From contig OY855911.1 in the NCBI GenBank assembly GCA_963693305.1, positions 30,086,939 to 30,150,938 of the forward strand: a stretch of DNA of 64,000 bases, in the 5' to 3' direction. Below the pieces are notes generated by a model that saw only the letters and a program-made list of their open reading frames with translations, did no database searches and had not been told where the DNA came from. Both the position numbers and the translations under genes were made by a program. The stretch's first letter is position 1. Every line of letters starts with the position of its first letter. Of this stretch, positions 45,901 through 56,390 are shown piece after piece. Origin of the DNA: Meandrina meandrites (taxonomy: Eukaryota; Cnidaria; Anthozoa; Scleractinia; Meandrinidae).

Positions 45901-48900
45901 AAACTTCAAACGTGTATGGAAAGATATAAAAACTATGAAAATGTTCGCTGTTCATAAATATGCTTATGCTCTACTGAGAGTGCTGGTTACCCCAATTTAA
46001 CCACCAACCAGCTGCGCCTTGTTTGTTAAATCCAATGAAGCTGTCCACAGAAAGTTTCAAGGCCATATTAATGGTCAAAGACATCATTGATTTGCAGGAG
46101 AATTTTTAAAAAGTCTTGACCTGTAAGAGTGAATCCAAAACGAAGTCCTTATGACTTTCCTGAAGACTAGAATGGCCGCTCATCGAGAAAAGGGCATTCA
46201 AAACAAACACACAAGGAAGTGAGCTCGATACTTCAGCTAACATGTTCCTTAACCCAATATTTGCGCCAAATTATTATATATAAATATATATAGAAAATAT
46301 AAATATGTATAAAAAATATATAAATATATATAAATAATCTATAAAAATATATAAACTATGTATATCGGTATAAAATATTTAAATATATATAATATCTAAA
46401 TTTGTATAAAATATATAAATACGTATAAAATAAATCCTAATTCAGCGTGGGATGTTTAATAAGTGAAAGGAGAAGAGAAAAAAACTGGCATTCCTTTTAG
46501 TCTTATATGGTCTACTTTGGAGGTAGTTTCTGCCGAGAGAAACAGCGTTAACTGATATTTTTGCTGTAAGCAGTGAAAATAACGTTAATCACCTTTTGAA
46601 AACTTCAGACGTGTATGGAAAGATATAAAAACTATATAAATGTTCACTGTTCATAAATATGCTTATGCTCTACTGAGAGTGCTGGTTACCCCAATTTAAC
46701 CACCAACCAGCTGCGCCTTGTTTGTTAAAGCCAATGAAGCTGTGCACAGAGAGTTTCAAGGCCATATTAATGGTCAAAGACATCATTGATTTGCAGGAGA
46801 ATTTTTAAAAAGACTTGACCTGTAAGATTGAATTCAAAACGAGCTCCTTATGACTTTCCTGGAGACTAGAATGGCCGCTCATCGAGAAAAGGGCGTTCAA
46901 AACAAACACACAAGGAAGTGAGCTCGATACTTCAGCTAACATGTTCCTTAACCCAACATTTGCGCTAAATTATTATATATAAATATATATAGAAAATATA
47001 AATATGTATAAAAAATATATAAATATATATAAATAATATATAAAAATATATAAACTATGTATATCGGTATAAAATATTTAAATATATATAATATCTAAAT
47101 TTGTATAAAATATATAAATACGTATAAAATAAATCCTAATTCAGCGTGGGATGTTTAATAAGTGAAAGGAGAAGAGAAAAAAACTGGCATTCCTTTTAGT
47201 CTTATATGGTCTACTTTGGAGGTAGTTTCTGCCGAGAGAAACTGCGTTAACTGATATTTTTGCTGTAAGCAGTGAAAATAACGTTAATCACCTTTTGAAA
47301 ACTTCAGACGTGTATGGAAAGATATAAAAACTATATAAATGTTCACTGTTCATAAATATGCTTATGCTCTACTGAGAGTGCTGGTTACCCCAATTTAACC
47401 ACCAACCAGCTGCGCGGTGTTTGTTAAAGCCAATGAAGCTGTGCACAGAGAGTTTCAAGGCCATATTAATGGTCAAAGACATCATTGATTTGCAGGAGAA
47501 TTTTTAAAAAGACTTGACCTGTAAGATTGAATTCAAAACGAGCTCCTTATGACTTTCCTGGAGACTAGAATGGCCGCTCATCGAGAAAAGGGCGTTCAAA
47601 ACAAACACACAAGGAAGTGAGCTCGATACTTCAGCTAACATGTTCCTTAACCCAACATTTGCGCTAAATTATTATATATAAATATATATAGAAAATATAA
47701 ATATGTATTAAAAATATATAAATATATCTAAAAAATATAGAAAAATATATAAAATATATAAATAGGTATAAAATATTTAAATATATATAGAATATATAAA
47801 TTTATATAAAATATATAAATAGGTATAAAATAAATCCTAATTCAGCGTGAGATGTTTAATAAGTGAAAGAAGAAGAGATAACAACTAGCATTCCTTTTAG
47901 TCTTATATGGTCTACTTTGGAGGTAGTTTCTGCCGAGAGAAACAGCGTTAACTGCAATTTTTGCTGTAAGCAGTGAAAATAACGTTAATCACCTGTTGAA
48001 AACTTCAAACGTGTATGGAAAGATATAAAAACTATATAAATGTTCGCTGTTCATAAATATGCTTATGCTCTACTGAGAGTGCTGGTTACCCCAATTTAAC
48101 CACCAACCAGCTGCGCCTTGTTTGTTAAATCCAATGAAGCTGTCCACAGAAAGTTTCAAGGCCATATTAATGGTCAAAGACATCATTGATTTGCAGGAGA
48201 ATTTTTAAAAAGTCTTGATTTGTAAGAGTGAATCCAAAACGAACTCCTTATGACTTTCCTGAAGACTAGAATGGCCGCTCATCGAGAAGAGGGCATTCAA
48301 AACAAACACACAAGGAAGTGAGCTCGATATTTCAGCTAACATGTACCTTAACCCAATATTTGCGCTAAATTATTATTTATAAATATATATAGAAAATATA
48401 AATACGTATAAAAAATATACAAATATATATAAAAAATATATAAAAATATATAAACTATGTATATCGGTATAAAATATTTAAATATATATAATATCTAAAT
48501 TTATATAAAATATATAAATACGTATAAAATAAATCCTAATTCAGTGTGAGATGTTTAATAAGTGAAAGGAGAAGAGAAAAAAACTGGCATTCCTTTTAGT
48601 CTTATATAGTCTACTTTGGAGGTAGTTTCTGCCGAGAGAAACAGCGTTAAGTGCGATTTTTGCTGTAAGCAGTGAAAACAACGTTAATCACCTTTTGAAA
48701 ACTTCAGACGTGTATGGAAAGATATAAAAACTATATAAATGTTCGCTGTTCATAAATATGCTTATGCTCTACTGAGAGTGCTGGTTACCCCAATTTAACC
48801 ACCAACCAGCTGCGCCGTGTTTGTTAAAGCCAATGAAGCTGCGACCACAGAGAGTTTCAAGGCCATATTAGTGGTCAAAGACATCATTGATTTGCAGGAG

Positions 48901-51900
48901 AATTTTTAAAAAGTCTTGATTTGTAAGAGTGAATCCAAAACGAACTCCTTATGACTTTCCTGAAGACTAGAATGGCCGCTCATCGAGAAGAGGGCATTCA
49001 AAACAAACACACAAGGAAGTGAGCTCGATATTTCAGCTAACATGTACCTTAACCCAATATTTGCGCTAAATTATTATTTATAAATATATATAGAAAATAT
49101 AAATACGTATAAAAAATATACAAATATATATAAAAAATATATAAAAATATATAAACTATGTATATCGGTATAAAATATTTAAATATATATATAATATATA
49201 AATTTATATAAAATATATAAATACGTATAAAATAAATCCTAATTCAGTGTGAGATGTTTAATAAGTGAAAGGAGAAGAGAAAAAAACTGGCATTCCTTTT
49301 AGTCTTATATGGTCTACTTTGGAGGTAGTTTCTGCCGAGAGAAACAGCGTTAACTGCAATTTTTGCTGTAAGCAGTGAAAATAACGTTAATCACCTTTTG
49401 AAAACTTCAGACGTGTATGGAAAGATATAAAAACTATATAAATGTTCGCTGTTCATAAATATGCTTATGCTCTACTGAGAGTGCTGGTTACCCCAATTTA
49501 ACCACCAACCAGCTGCGCCGTGTTTGTTAAAGCCAATGAAGCTGTCCACAGAGAGGTTCAAGGCCATATTAATGGTCTAAGACATCATTGATTTGCAGCA
49601 GAATTTTGAAAAAGACTTGACCTGTAAGAGTGAATCCGAAACGAACTCCTTATGACTTTCCTGAAGACTAGAATGGCCGCTCATTGAGAGAAGGGCATTG
49701 AAAACAAACACACAAGGAAGTAAGCTCTATATTTCAGCTAAAGTGTTCCTTAACCCAATGTTTGGGCTCAATTATTAGATATAAATATATATATATAAAA
49801 TATAAATATATATAAAAAATATAATTATAAACATATATAAAAAGTATATAAAATATATAAATAGGTATGAAATATATAAATGTATATATAATATATAAAT
49901 ATATATAAAATATATAAATACGTATAAAATAAATTCTAATTCAGCACGAGATGTTTAATAAGTGAAAGGAGAAGAGAAAAAAACCTGGCATTCCTTTTAG
50001 TCTTATATGGTCTACTTGGCACTCAATTATTATATATAAATATATATAGGAAATATAAATATATAAAAAATATATGAAATATATACAAATAAATGTATAT
50101 GAAATATATAAATACGTATAAAATAAATTCTAATTAAGTGTGAGATGTTTAAAGAGGTGAGATATTTGTGTCCGCAAATAAAATTCAAACGTGTGTACAC
50201 AGCGCATCAGAGAGTGGGACCTGACTAACCGCCACCCACCCCACACGAATGTATCTGAGGATGCAAAGGGGGAGGGGATGATTGAGAGAAAGCACATATC
50301 CACAGAGAACTTGTATCACTTTCCCTACTGGGCACGCTAGCGCCCAACCAATTCACATGTTTCTGCCCCGTCGAAGGACCCCATGGTGACATCGAAAAGG
50401 TTGTTCGCAGATCTCTGCATTCAAATTAAGATTTCGTAATCATGTATGTTCTTTTCGAAATGAGCGGCACAAACACGCTACTGAACTAAGTAAATACATA
50501 TGAAGCCTGAAAGATCAGAACATTAAGTACGACATCAAGTGGTGCATGGTTAAACAGGCTAGGTCTTATTCGAATGTTACCAAGAGATGTAATTTGTGTT
50601 TGTGGGAGAAATTTTTCATCTTATGTAAACCGGAAATGTCAACGCTGAACAGCAGAAATGAGCTTACATCGAGTTGCAGACACGCTAGGAAATTCTTGCT
50701 GAAAAATGTTATCTAATTAGCGTTTAAGATCCCGCGTGATGCGACACGTGACACGTAGCACACCTATGTATTGTATTGTTCTGTATTTTCAAATATCTTC
50801 GAATGTAACCGTTTTTTCTGGCAGTCGCCTGATGATTGCTACGTATGAGACATGAAACTAGGAGTAGCGATTAAATGACCATCTAACCTAGCTCTTGAGT
50901 TTTTACTGTTATTCACCGCTCTATTTCAGCTATTGAGCACTGTATTAGATGAGAATTTCACTCCATTTTTTGGTTATATATAGACAGGAGTGGAACTAAC
51001 TGTAAGCGAACCAGAGAGCAACTAACCACAAGCAAACCAGAATGGAACTAACCCTAAGCAATCCCAGCCAAAAATCCAACTTGAAAATTCAACACTAAAA
51101 TTCAACTCAAATGCCCCACTCGAAGTCCAACTCGAATCCAACTCAAAAATTCCACTCAAAATCCAACTCAAGATCCTAACTTGAAATCCAACTTGAAAAT
51201 TCAACTTGAAATCCTAACCCAGTACATAAATAGGCTACCTCGGAGCCCCCTTCCCCTTGGAATTTCCAGTGACATTCCTTGCAGGCATCCTGCTGAGAAA
51301 ATATTTCATCAGCCTTCCTGGAGGGAATCCCAGTGCCTTCAACAAAAAAGTTATGTTCAGATTCTTTGTTTCAGATATGTATCACCCACTGACTGGACGA
51401 TTGGCTAAAGAAGCTAATGTCGTGTTGATATCTGTTGAGTAAGTGAATTTAACACTTTTTGAACAGTCACATGTTTGTATCAATGGTGGGGGAGGGGGAT
51501 GGCATTCTCAGTACTGACACAGTACTGAGAACTGACAGCATTCCATCTACTATTCTAGGGGGTGCAGCAATAAGCACTTAATGACTGGCCCCAAGGGAAA
51601 CAGTGAGTTTTGTTTCCCTCGAGGCCCTGGATGTCCCCCGAGGTGATCATTGAGGGCCGAGCAAACCACACGAGTGTAATATATTGCAGTTTAATGAAGA
51701 ACCAAAGATCACAAATACACAGGTACAAAAATGGACTGACTGTTACAAAAAGTAAAAAAATGTAAAAAATCTGAAAGAAATGAATGAATCGTTTTTTGTT
51801 ACAATAAAAATTTATCATTGAATCGAGTTACATTTTTTTAAATGCATATAAATCAAACCTCCATACCAGTTTGGTACAACTAAAAGTTTAAGCTGTTGTC

Positions 51901-54301
51901 ACCCTAGGGAGTTAGTGAGTTTTGTTCATCCTAGGTAGCCATAGAGTTTTGACCCCTGCCACGTGACACACACTCGTCCAATAGAAAACAACATTTCAGT
52001 TGTGGGGGGGGGGGGGGGGGGGTATAACAATCTTTTATGTCGTTTTGTGTTAAAATCAGAATTTAAGCTATGAGGCAATCTGATTAAATCATCAGTTTCT
52101 TCTGATGGCAAGGTGAGACTGGGACAAAATTCACCAACAGTGTTTTATTATTAATTTTTTCAGCTACAGACTGGCACCCAAGCATACCTTTCCTACCCAA
52201 TTCCATGACTGCTATGCCGTTGTTAAGACCCTGCTGGCCATTGGCGACAAGTATGGCATTGATACTAACCGTCTCGTTGTTGCTGGAGACAGCGCTGGTG
52301 GTAACCTAGGAGCAGCTGTAGCTCTTAAGCTTCGAGACGAAGGGAAACGACTAGCTGCTCAGGTAAGGACCGTCACCTCAGTCCAGCTCCACTGCAACTG
52401 CAGTGTAATCTCGGAAATAAAGGCGAGCTCCTGATAGTACATGTGAGGAGCACAGTGGCCTCAGTGTGGTGGACTCTGATGAAGCAGTCTGGGTTCAAGA
52501 AGCCCTGTCCAGGGTCATTGTGTTGAGTTGTTCAACACACTTTGCTCACAGTGCCTCCCTTCACCCAGTTTTATAAATGACTGGGTAAGTAGAGAAGGTA
52601 AAGTCTGTGTTGAGCCATGTGGCATGGCTCATACCACTGGAGCTTATCCCAGTGTCCGGAGCATTAGGTGACTAGGAGTATTTCTAATCCCCCCTGGATT
52701 GGATGCTACTCCATTGCAGGGTTTCCCCTGAGCATTAGTACCCATTTATACACCTGGGTGAAGAAAAGCAAAAACTGTCTTGCCAAGTTAACAACACAAC
52801 ACAATGACCCAGCGGTAGCCAGGGCTTGAACCCAGTCTGCTCAATCCAGATCAGAGTCCAGTCCATTAGGCCACCACACCTCCCACAAATAAAAGGCCAG
52901 GTACTGGCATATTAAAAGCTGGTGGGTAACAAAACTTGCATCCCACCCAGGGAGGAGAAGAAATGCTGCTGGTCACTTCATGCTACACTAGTAGCTGGAG
53001 ATAAGTGCAGCTTGTTAGGCTGCTTTCCTAGATATCATGAAAACGTTGTAAAATTGCCGGTTGCTGATTGTGTTAGTAAAAATGATCTTTGCAGTTGATG
53101 ACTGAAGCACCTTACACTTTGAACTTTTGCTAAGCCAGGGCAAATTCTCAAGCTTGTCAACAGGAATTGATGAAGCTACAACAATTATTTTGATTTAAGT
53201 GCAGTTGAACCCCTATTATAATTAAGCAGCCAGCAGTTGTCAAGGTCCCTACTGTCAGTATACCATCCCAATGAGCGTTCTTCAATATTGTTGTTACGTT
53301 TATTTAGCAGCCAGCAAGAATGTAATAAACTTAGTTTGGCTTTATTGGCAACAAGCTCTGACAGACAATAATCTAAAATAATAATCAGAAAATCATTCAA
53401 ACACAAGTTTGTTGTTGTCTTCATGTGATTCGATCAGTGATTCCTTTCCACGTTATTTTGTTTTGAAATAATGTAACCTTTCTAAAATGCATTATGCTAA
53501 TTTATGAGGAACCCCTATTAAGCAGCCAACGTCTAATTAAGCAGCCAGCATTTGTCAGTTTATCTCACTTAAATTTAATTTTCGCCACATTAATGTTGCA
53601 AATTATGTGTCCATTTCGTATAACCAGCTTAGGGCTTATGGCAAGTGATAAATGTGCCTTGCATCAGGTAAGGGCTTCAAATTTCTTTTGACTTACTACA
53701 TTCATGACTGCTGCACTGTACATTAAGGACAGTAACTATTCAAAGGTTTTGTCTTTGGTTGCAGGTTCTTATATATCCCGCATTACAGTTCATGGACTTT
53801 TCGCTTCCTTCCTTCAAAATACAGACAATTGCAGATTTCTCAACGCGTGGAGTGGCATCTTATTGGTCCTATTACATGACGGGAACTCCAGACATGGCTT
53901 CTTCATTTTTAGCGCACAATCATTCTATGCATCTTCGCAACACAAAGTACTCTTCTTACGTTGGAATTGAGGATAACGGACAGCGCAAGTCACAGATAAA
54001 GCCACTGGATGGAATTCCAAAAGTTGTACTGGATGCCCTTACTGATTACAGAGCGTCACCTTTGATGGCAGATAACATGAAGGGGCTACCCAAAACTTTG
54101 TTGATTACATGTGAATTTGATGTTCTTAAAGACGATGGTGTAGTGTACAAGACACGCTTACAGGATGCCGGAGTTAAAGTTACCCACTATAACTACATGA
54201 CCTATCATGGCTTTCTGTTGGCTCAGACCGACCGACTATTTGTAACGAAAGAGTTTAATCAATCACTTCGAGATATAGCTGACTTTCTGAATGAGTTGTA
54301 A
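33912..54301 (+). CDS. Arylacetamide deacetylase / NCEH1-like esterase, copy B (5 exons, 16-kb intron 2)
   Basis: Exons: 33912-34070, 35119-35359, 51375-51438, 52164-52362 and 53765-54301 (TAA). Splice sites and phases are as in copy A, giving 399 residues; one codon is missing after WIH in exon 2. The signal anchor ([11 protein letters not shown]), HGGGW (124-128), GDSAGG with Ser198, Asp340 and His369 are all intact. Intron 2 is about 16,015 bp against 626 bp in copy A, because it contains the 700-bp array and a retrotransposon. Main protein differences from A fall in the first 30 residues of exon 5 and in [20 protein letters not shown] after the catalytic His. The gene looks functional by sequence; whether so large an AT-rich intron is spliced efficiently is unknown. 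Confidence 0.9.
34302..34321. repeat. Poly-G tract
   Basis: A run of about 18 G in intron 1 of esterase B. It is likely to vary in length. Confidence 0.75.
35778..39650. repeat. Tandem array, 700-bp units, left segment
   Basis: AGTCTTATATGG occurs at 36151, 36872, 37573, 38274 and 38973. Each unit has a conserved half of about 520 bp (AGTCTTATATGGTCTACTTT ... ACATGTTCCTTAACCCAATA) and an AT-rich half of about 180 bp made of TATATAAA-like words, ending AATCCTAATTCAGCGTGAGA. The first unit carries a 76-bp internal duplication (AGTCTTATATGG again at 36227). The array begins inside a unit. No conserved open frame exists in either strand; the 79-codon minus frame at 39144-39383 is broken in other units. 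Confidence 0.95.
39821..40610 (+). pseudogene. Gag-like protein of the Ngaro-type element, split by a frame change
   Basis: The first part, from ATG 39821, has an acidic/Ser-rich start and a predicted coiled-coil-like Lys/Glu segment, and stops at 40190-40192. The continuation lies in another frame (40206-40610, opening without need of its own ATG) with an acidic stretch, a Lys/Arg-rich stretch and a zinc knuckle [16 protein letters not shown] near its end. The switch falls near the A-rich string at about 40170-40180. This is either a one-base error in this copy, a sequencing slip, or a programmed shift. The zinc knuckle is typical of nucleic-acid-binding gag proteins. Confidence 0.65.
40590..42711 (+). 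CDS. Reverse transcriptase-RNase H of the Ngaro-type element
   Basis: The frame is open from 40204, overlapping the gag frame, but recognisable protein starts at about 40590. RT motifs in order: [43 protein letters not shown] and YLDD in VVYLDDGLG, the catalytic pair. RNase H follows with [30 protein letters not shown] and a DKADYLSK end. A C-terminal extension has DCFASSKN...RFYSRF, as in DIRS-order polyproteins. No stop or frameshift interrupts the domain region, so it may be active. The start mechanism (shift from gag or separate initiation) is not visible. TGA is at 42709-42711. Confidence 0.9.
42741..43874 (+). CDS. Tyrosine recombinase (integrase) of the Ngaro-type element
   Basis: The frame overlaps the end of RT-RNase H; the first ATG is at 42741. 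Residues follow the phage-integrase pattern: a SAM-like N-terminal helical part ([16 protein letters not shown]), then the catalytic set with Arg in [20 protein letters not shown] (HxxR), HGRW, and a Tyr in DGYVKD close to the C-terminus. The stop is followed by B1. The enzyme would insert the circular cDNA, explaining the lack of target duplication. A pyrimidine-rich stretch ending TTTACAAG at about 42861-42867 could be a splice acceptor for separate expression. Confidence 0.88.
   Translation: MMLYRHWPFVGVQLFTPPFHTAISHILEYLCVYFLPLFFCLQGGNAFADKVGRLLDPELRRLASCLPARAVEAKASSTTERYSRAFQKFREWASCHREITPLPSDDISVALYLEFLLQSNCSISALESACYGISWAHNLYGFPTPCNSSLVKNILEAGKRKLAKPVSKKEPVTPVMINELCIKFAGPSASLSDLRLAAICVTAYAAFLRFNELAALRCCDVKFCDNTFVEITIVKSKTDQYRDGSRVLLAKTGSISCPFDLLERYVCSAGLQLSSTLPFFRALYYQKSNCSYKLRSEGMSYTRTREIVLHAFAELGYPKSMFGLHSLRAGGASAAANAGISDRLFKRHGRWKSDSAKDGYVKDKLDSLLSVSRSLGC
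44375..50165. repeat. Tandem array, 700-bp units, right segment
   Basis: Anchors AGTCTTATA occur at 44399, 45099, 45800, 46499, 47198, 47899, 48598, 49301 and 49999. Subtracting the retrotransposon, the interval across it is also about 702 bp, and all others are 698-703. Neighbouring units share private variants, for example CCCAACATTTGCGC and GTAAGATTGAATTC in the units at 46.5 and 47.2 kb, and GTCTTGATTTGTAAG and GAAGAGGGCATTC in those ending near 48.2 and 48.9 kb. The last unit decays and the array ends near 50165. Confidence 0.95.
50166..51374. other. Remainder of intron 2 of esterase B
   Basis: 50166-50980 shows no repeat or coding signal I recognise. 50985-51230 holds the minisatellite pair also present in copy A (24050-24300). 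The acceptor TTTGTTTCAG precedes exon 3. Confidence 0.5.
52003..52022. repeat. Poly-G tract
   Basis: About 19 G in intron 3 of esterase B. Confidence 0.7.
52437..52690 (+). repeat. SINE-like repeat in intron 4 of esterase B
   Basis: It has a tRNA-like head (GGACTCTGATGAAGCAGTCTGG, GGGTTCAAG) and the core CCAGGGTCATTGTGTTGAGT, orthologous in position to 25306-25520 in copy A. Confidence 0.6.
52695..52886 (-). repeat. Oppositely oriented tRNA-headed SINE
   Basis: Read on the minus strand from 52886: GGGAGGTGTGGTGGCCTAAT, GGACTGGACTCTGATCTGGA, then GGGTTCAAGCCCTGG (B box) and GGGTCATTGTGTTGTGTTG. It is adjacent to and inverted against the plus-strand SINE. Copy A lacks it. Confidence 0.65.
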
Positions 54302-54568
54302 AGCACTGGTGGAATAAGATAGATTAGTAGAGACAATCATAAATGAGCAGCCACCAGAATATGTAGAATTCATGATTTCAGCCTACTCGGCCTCTGTAGA
54401 CCAAATACTAGACAACGTTCTGAAAGATAAGTATTTTTAATTAACACACTAAATGACAATATCTTAACTCCGTCTTTATGGTTTCTTTTTATGCTTCCTT
54501 GCCACCTCGTTGACATACTTTTTTTCCATCTATTTGTCATGATTATTTTTCTTGTAATTGGTGTTGTG

Positions 54569-54574
54569 AATAAA
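54569..54574 (+). terminator. Polyadenylation signal of esterase B
   Basis: AATAAA, 268 bases after the stop, in sequence matching the copy A site. Confidence 0.6.
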
Positions 54575-55275
54575 TACAAATTTAAAAAAATTTTATTTCG
54601 CCTCGCACCAATACATAATTAACATAATAATATAAAATTATCAAATACAAGAGACAGTCTTTCCTCACATTTCCAAGTTGAAAATATGATGCACAGTGGA
54701 ATATTTTTGACAGAATTCGTGTTAAAAATAGTAGTGGTGGTAGTGGTAGGGACAATTTACATGGTACGACTTTCTAGCATGCAACAAGTACGACAGGCCT
54801 TTGACATGCCGGTCTGTCATATAAGGATGTGGAAGGTTTACTTATGCAACGCTTTTGGTGTTGCAGTCATGGCAATCTCGTCCCCGGAGGGTAGACTGAA
54901 GGCCCGCCAAAAAGATGGCCAAATCTCATTAGCTGTTGAACCTTGTTCATTTCAACAACCATTTCAACCATAATCTCTGACGCTTGCGCACAAACCAGAA
55001 CCTGAAATTCCTGTTTCTGGTTTTGAATGACCCAGAGCTGTTGCGTTTTCCGACCACTGGTCAAAGGGACGCAGGCTCTGGGAACGTGATTGTAGTCATA
55101 GCATAAGCATGTCGTGGTATAATCATTGGCAAAATTGTATAGTCTAATTCACCCCTTAGTGGTGGTCATAGTGTTAGAAGTATTAGTGGCAGTGGCAATG
55201 AACTACTGCTGGTGAAAAAATTTCTCACGGGTCTTTAAGGTTCTTTGAAGACTGCATTAGCCAGATCCTCAAGTA

Positions 55276-55449
55276 CAGTTGAACCCCGCTATTTCGAACC
55301 GTCAGGGGAAACGAAAAATAGTTTGAAATAGCGGGAGTTCGAAATAGCCGATAGCAAATGACTGAAGGGCAAGTCCAAGGGAAATGCGTTTTAGTTCGAA
55401 ATAACTGGGAATTCGAAATAACTGAGTTCGAATTAACGGGGTCTAACTG
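55276..55449. mobile_element. MITE, pogo/Tigger-like (CAGTTGAACCCCG ends)
   Basis: CAGTTGAACCCCGCTATTTC and the right end ACGGGGTCTAACTG, with TA on both sides. Repeated GTTCGAAATA motifs lie inside. Confidence 0.75.
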
Positions 55450-55471
55450 TACCTTCATCCAGATTCATGGC

Positions 55472-55920
55472 AGAGGGTCGTACAGGGGGGGTCTCTGGCA
55501 CGATTCACGGACGAAAAAAATAACGAATCACGGATCACGGATATTGAAATTTCATTTTCCCGAATCACGAAAATAAGTACTCTTTTATCCTGTTCTTACG
55601 CTACAAATAGTGTTTGAAGTAATCAAAATTGATTAAGAAATTACGAAAATAAGAAAGAAACATACTCTTTTATCCTGATCTTACTCTACAAAGAGTGTTT
55701 GACGTTACGATAATTATACGGAGATCACATTTGAGGTCTCGCGTCTCAAAATCACGCAAAATAAAGTCAATAAAGTGGTGAAATCACGAATATCGGTTAT
55801 TAATTCAAGCTCTTCACGTGTCACGCAAAACCTTCTGGTCACGGGTCACGAAGAATAAATTTATTAAATTCACGTAATCAGCTAATCACGCGTCACGAGA
55901 ATACCCCTGTACGACCCTCT
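55472..55920. mobile_element. MITE with AGAGGGTCGTACAGGGG ends
   Basis: AGAGGGTCGTACAGGGG on the left and CCCCTGTACGACCCTCT on the right are exact complements over 17 bases. TGGC flanks both sides, possibly TGGCAG. The interior is filled with ATCACGGATCACGG-like short repeats. Confidence 0.75.
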
Positions 55921-56004
55921 TGGCAGTGAAGTCTGTGTATATCCAGATTCTTGCAAGATCCTCAAAACCCTTGCAAAGATCCTGCAGGATCTCTGAGGTT
56001 CCTC

Positions 56005-56220
56005 AACCCTCCAAGTTTATTTTTTTCTTAAGTGGCCATTTGGCCACCGACTGCTCAAGTTTGGTCGCCAGTGAAAAATTTTAGTCGCTAAATTAAGCTC
56101 GTGCTTTCAATCCTTCTTCTCAATTTTAGTCGCCAGGCTGGCGACTTCTGTTCATACTAAGTCGCCAGCTCCAAACTTTTAGTCGCCATGGCGACTAAAA
56201 TGGTCTTAACTTGGAGGGTT
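56005..56220. mobile_element. MITE with AACCCTCCAAGTT ends
   Basis: AACCCTCCAAGTT on the left and AACTTGGAGGGTT on the right, with GTTCCT near both flanks. The interior carries several GTCGCCA/TGGCGAC inverted motifs. A related fragment may lie at about 63755-63850. Confidence 0.65.
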
Positions 56221-56390
56221 GTTCCTGCAAAGATACTCCAGGTGCCAAATTCAGGTCCCTGCAAAGATGCACTCGGTCCACAGTTAACTTACGAGGCTTT
56301 TCTGTTTTTAAGTTCTTGTTGACTATATATAACAATGACTACTGTGCTACTTAAAATAGCAAGTAACTATAATTTTGTTTTTGATTGCAG

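Larger units (their letters stand above)
28440..55095 (+). repeat. Segmental duplication, block B
   Basis: This is the partner of block A. It is longer because it gained a THAP/copia nest (28554-31476), several MITEs and the 700-bp array with its retrotransposon (about 35778-50165). Block A in turn gained a LINE tail, a GTTCGA foldback and two MITEs absent here. Confidence 0.8.

Noticed and set aside
35778..50165. Array considered as a CRISPR-like or rRNA/histone-type gene repeat
   Set aside because: Units are 700 bp and contiguous without spacers in animal DNA; no rRNA, histone or other known gene is present in the unit.
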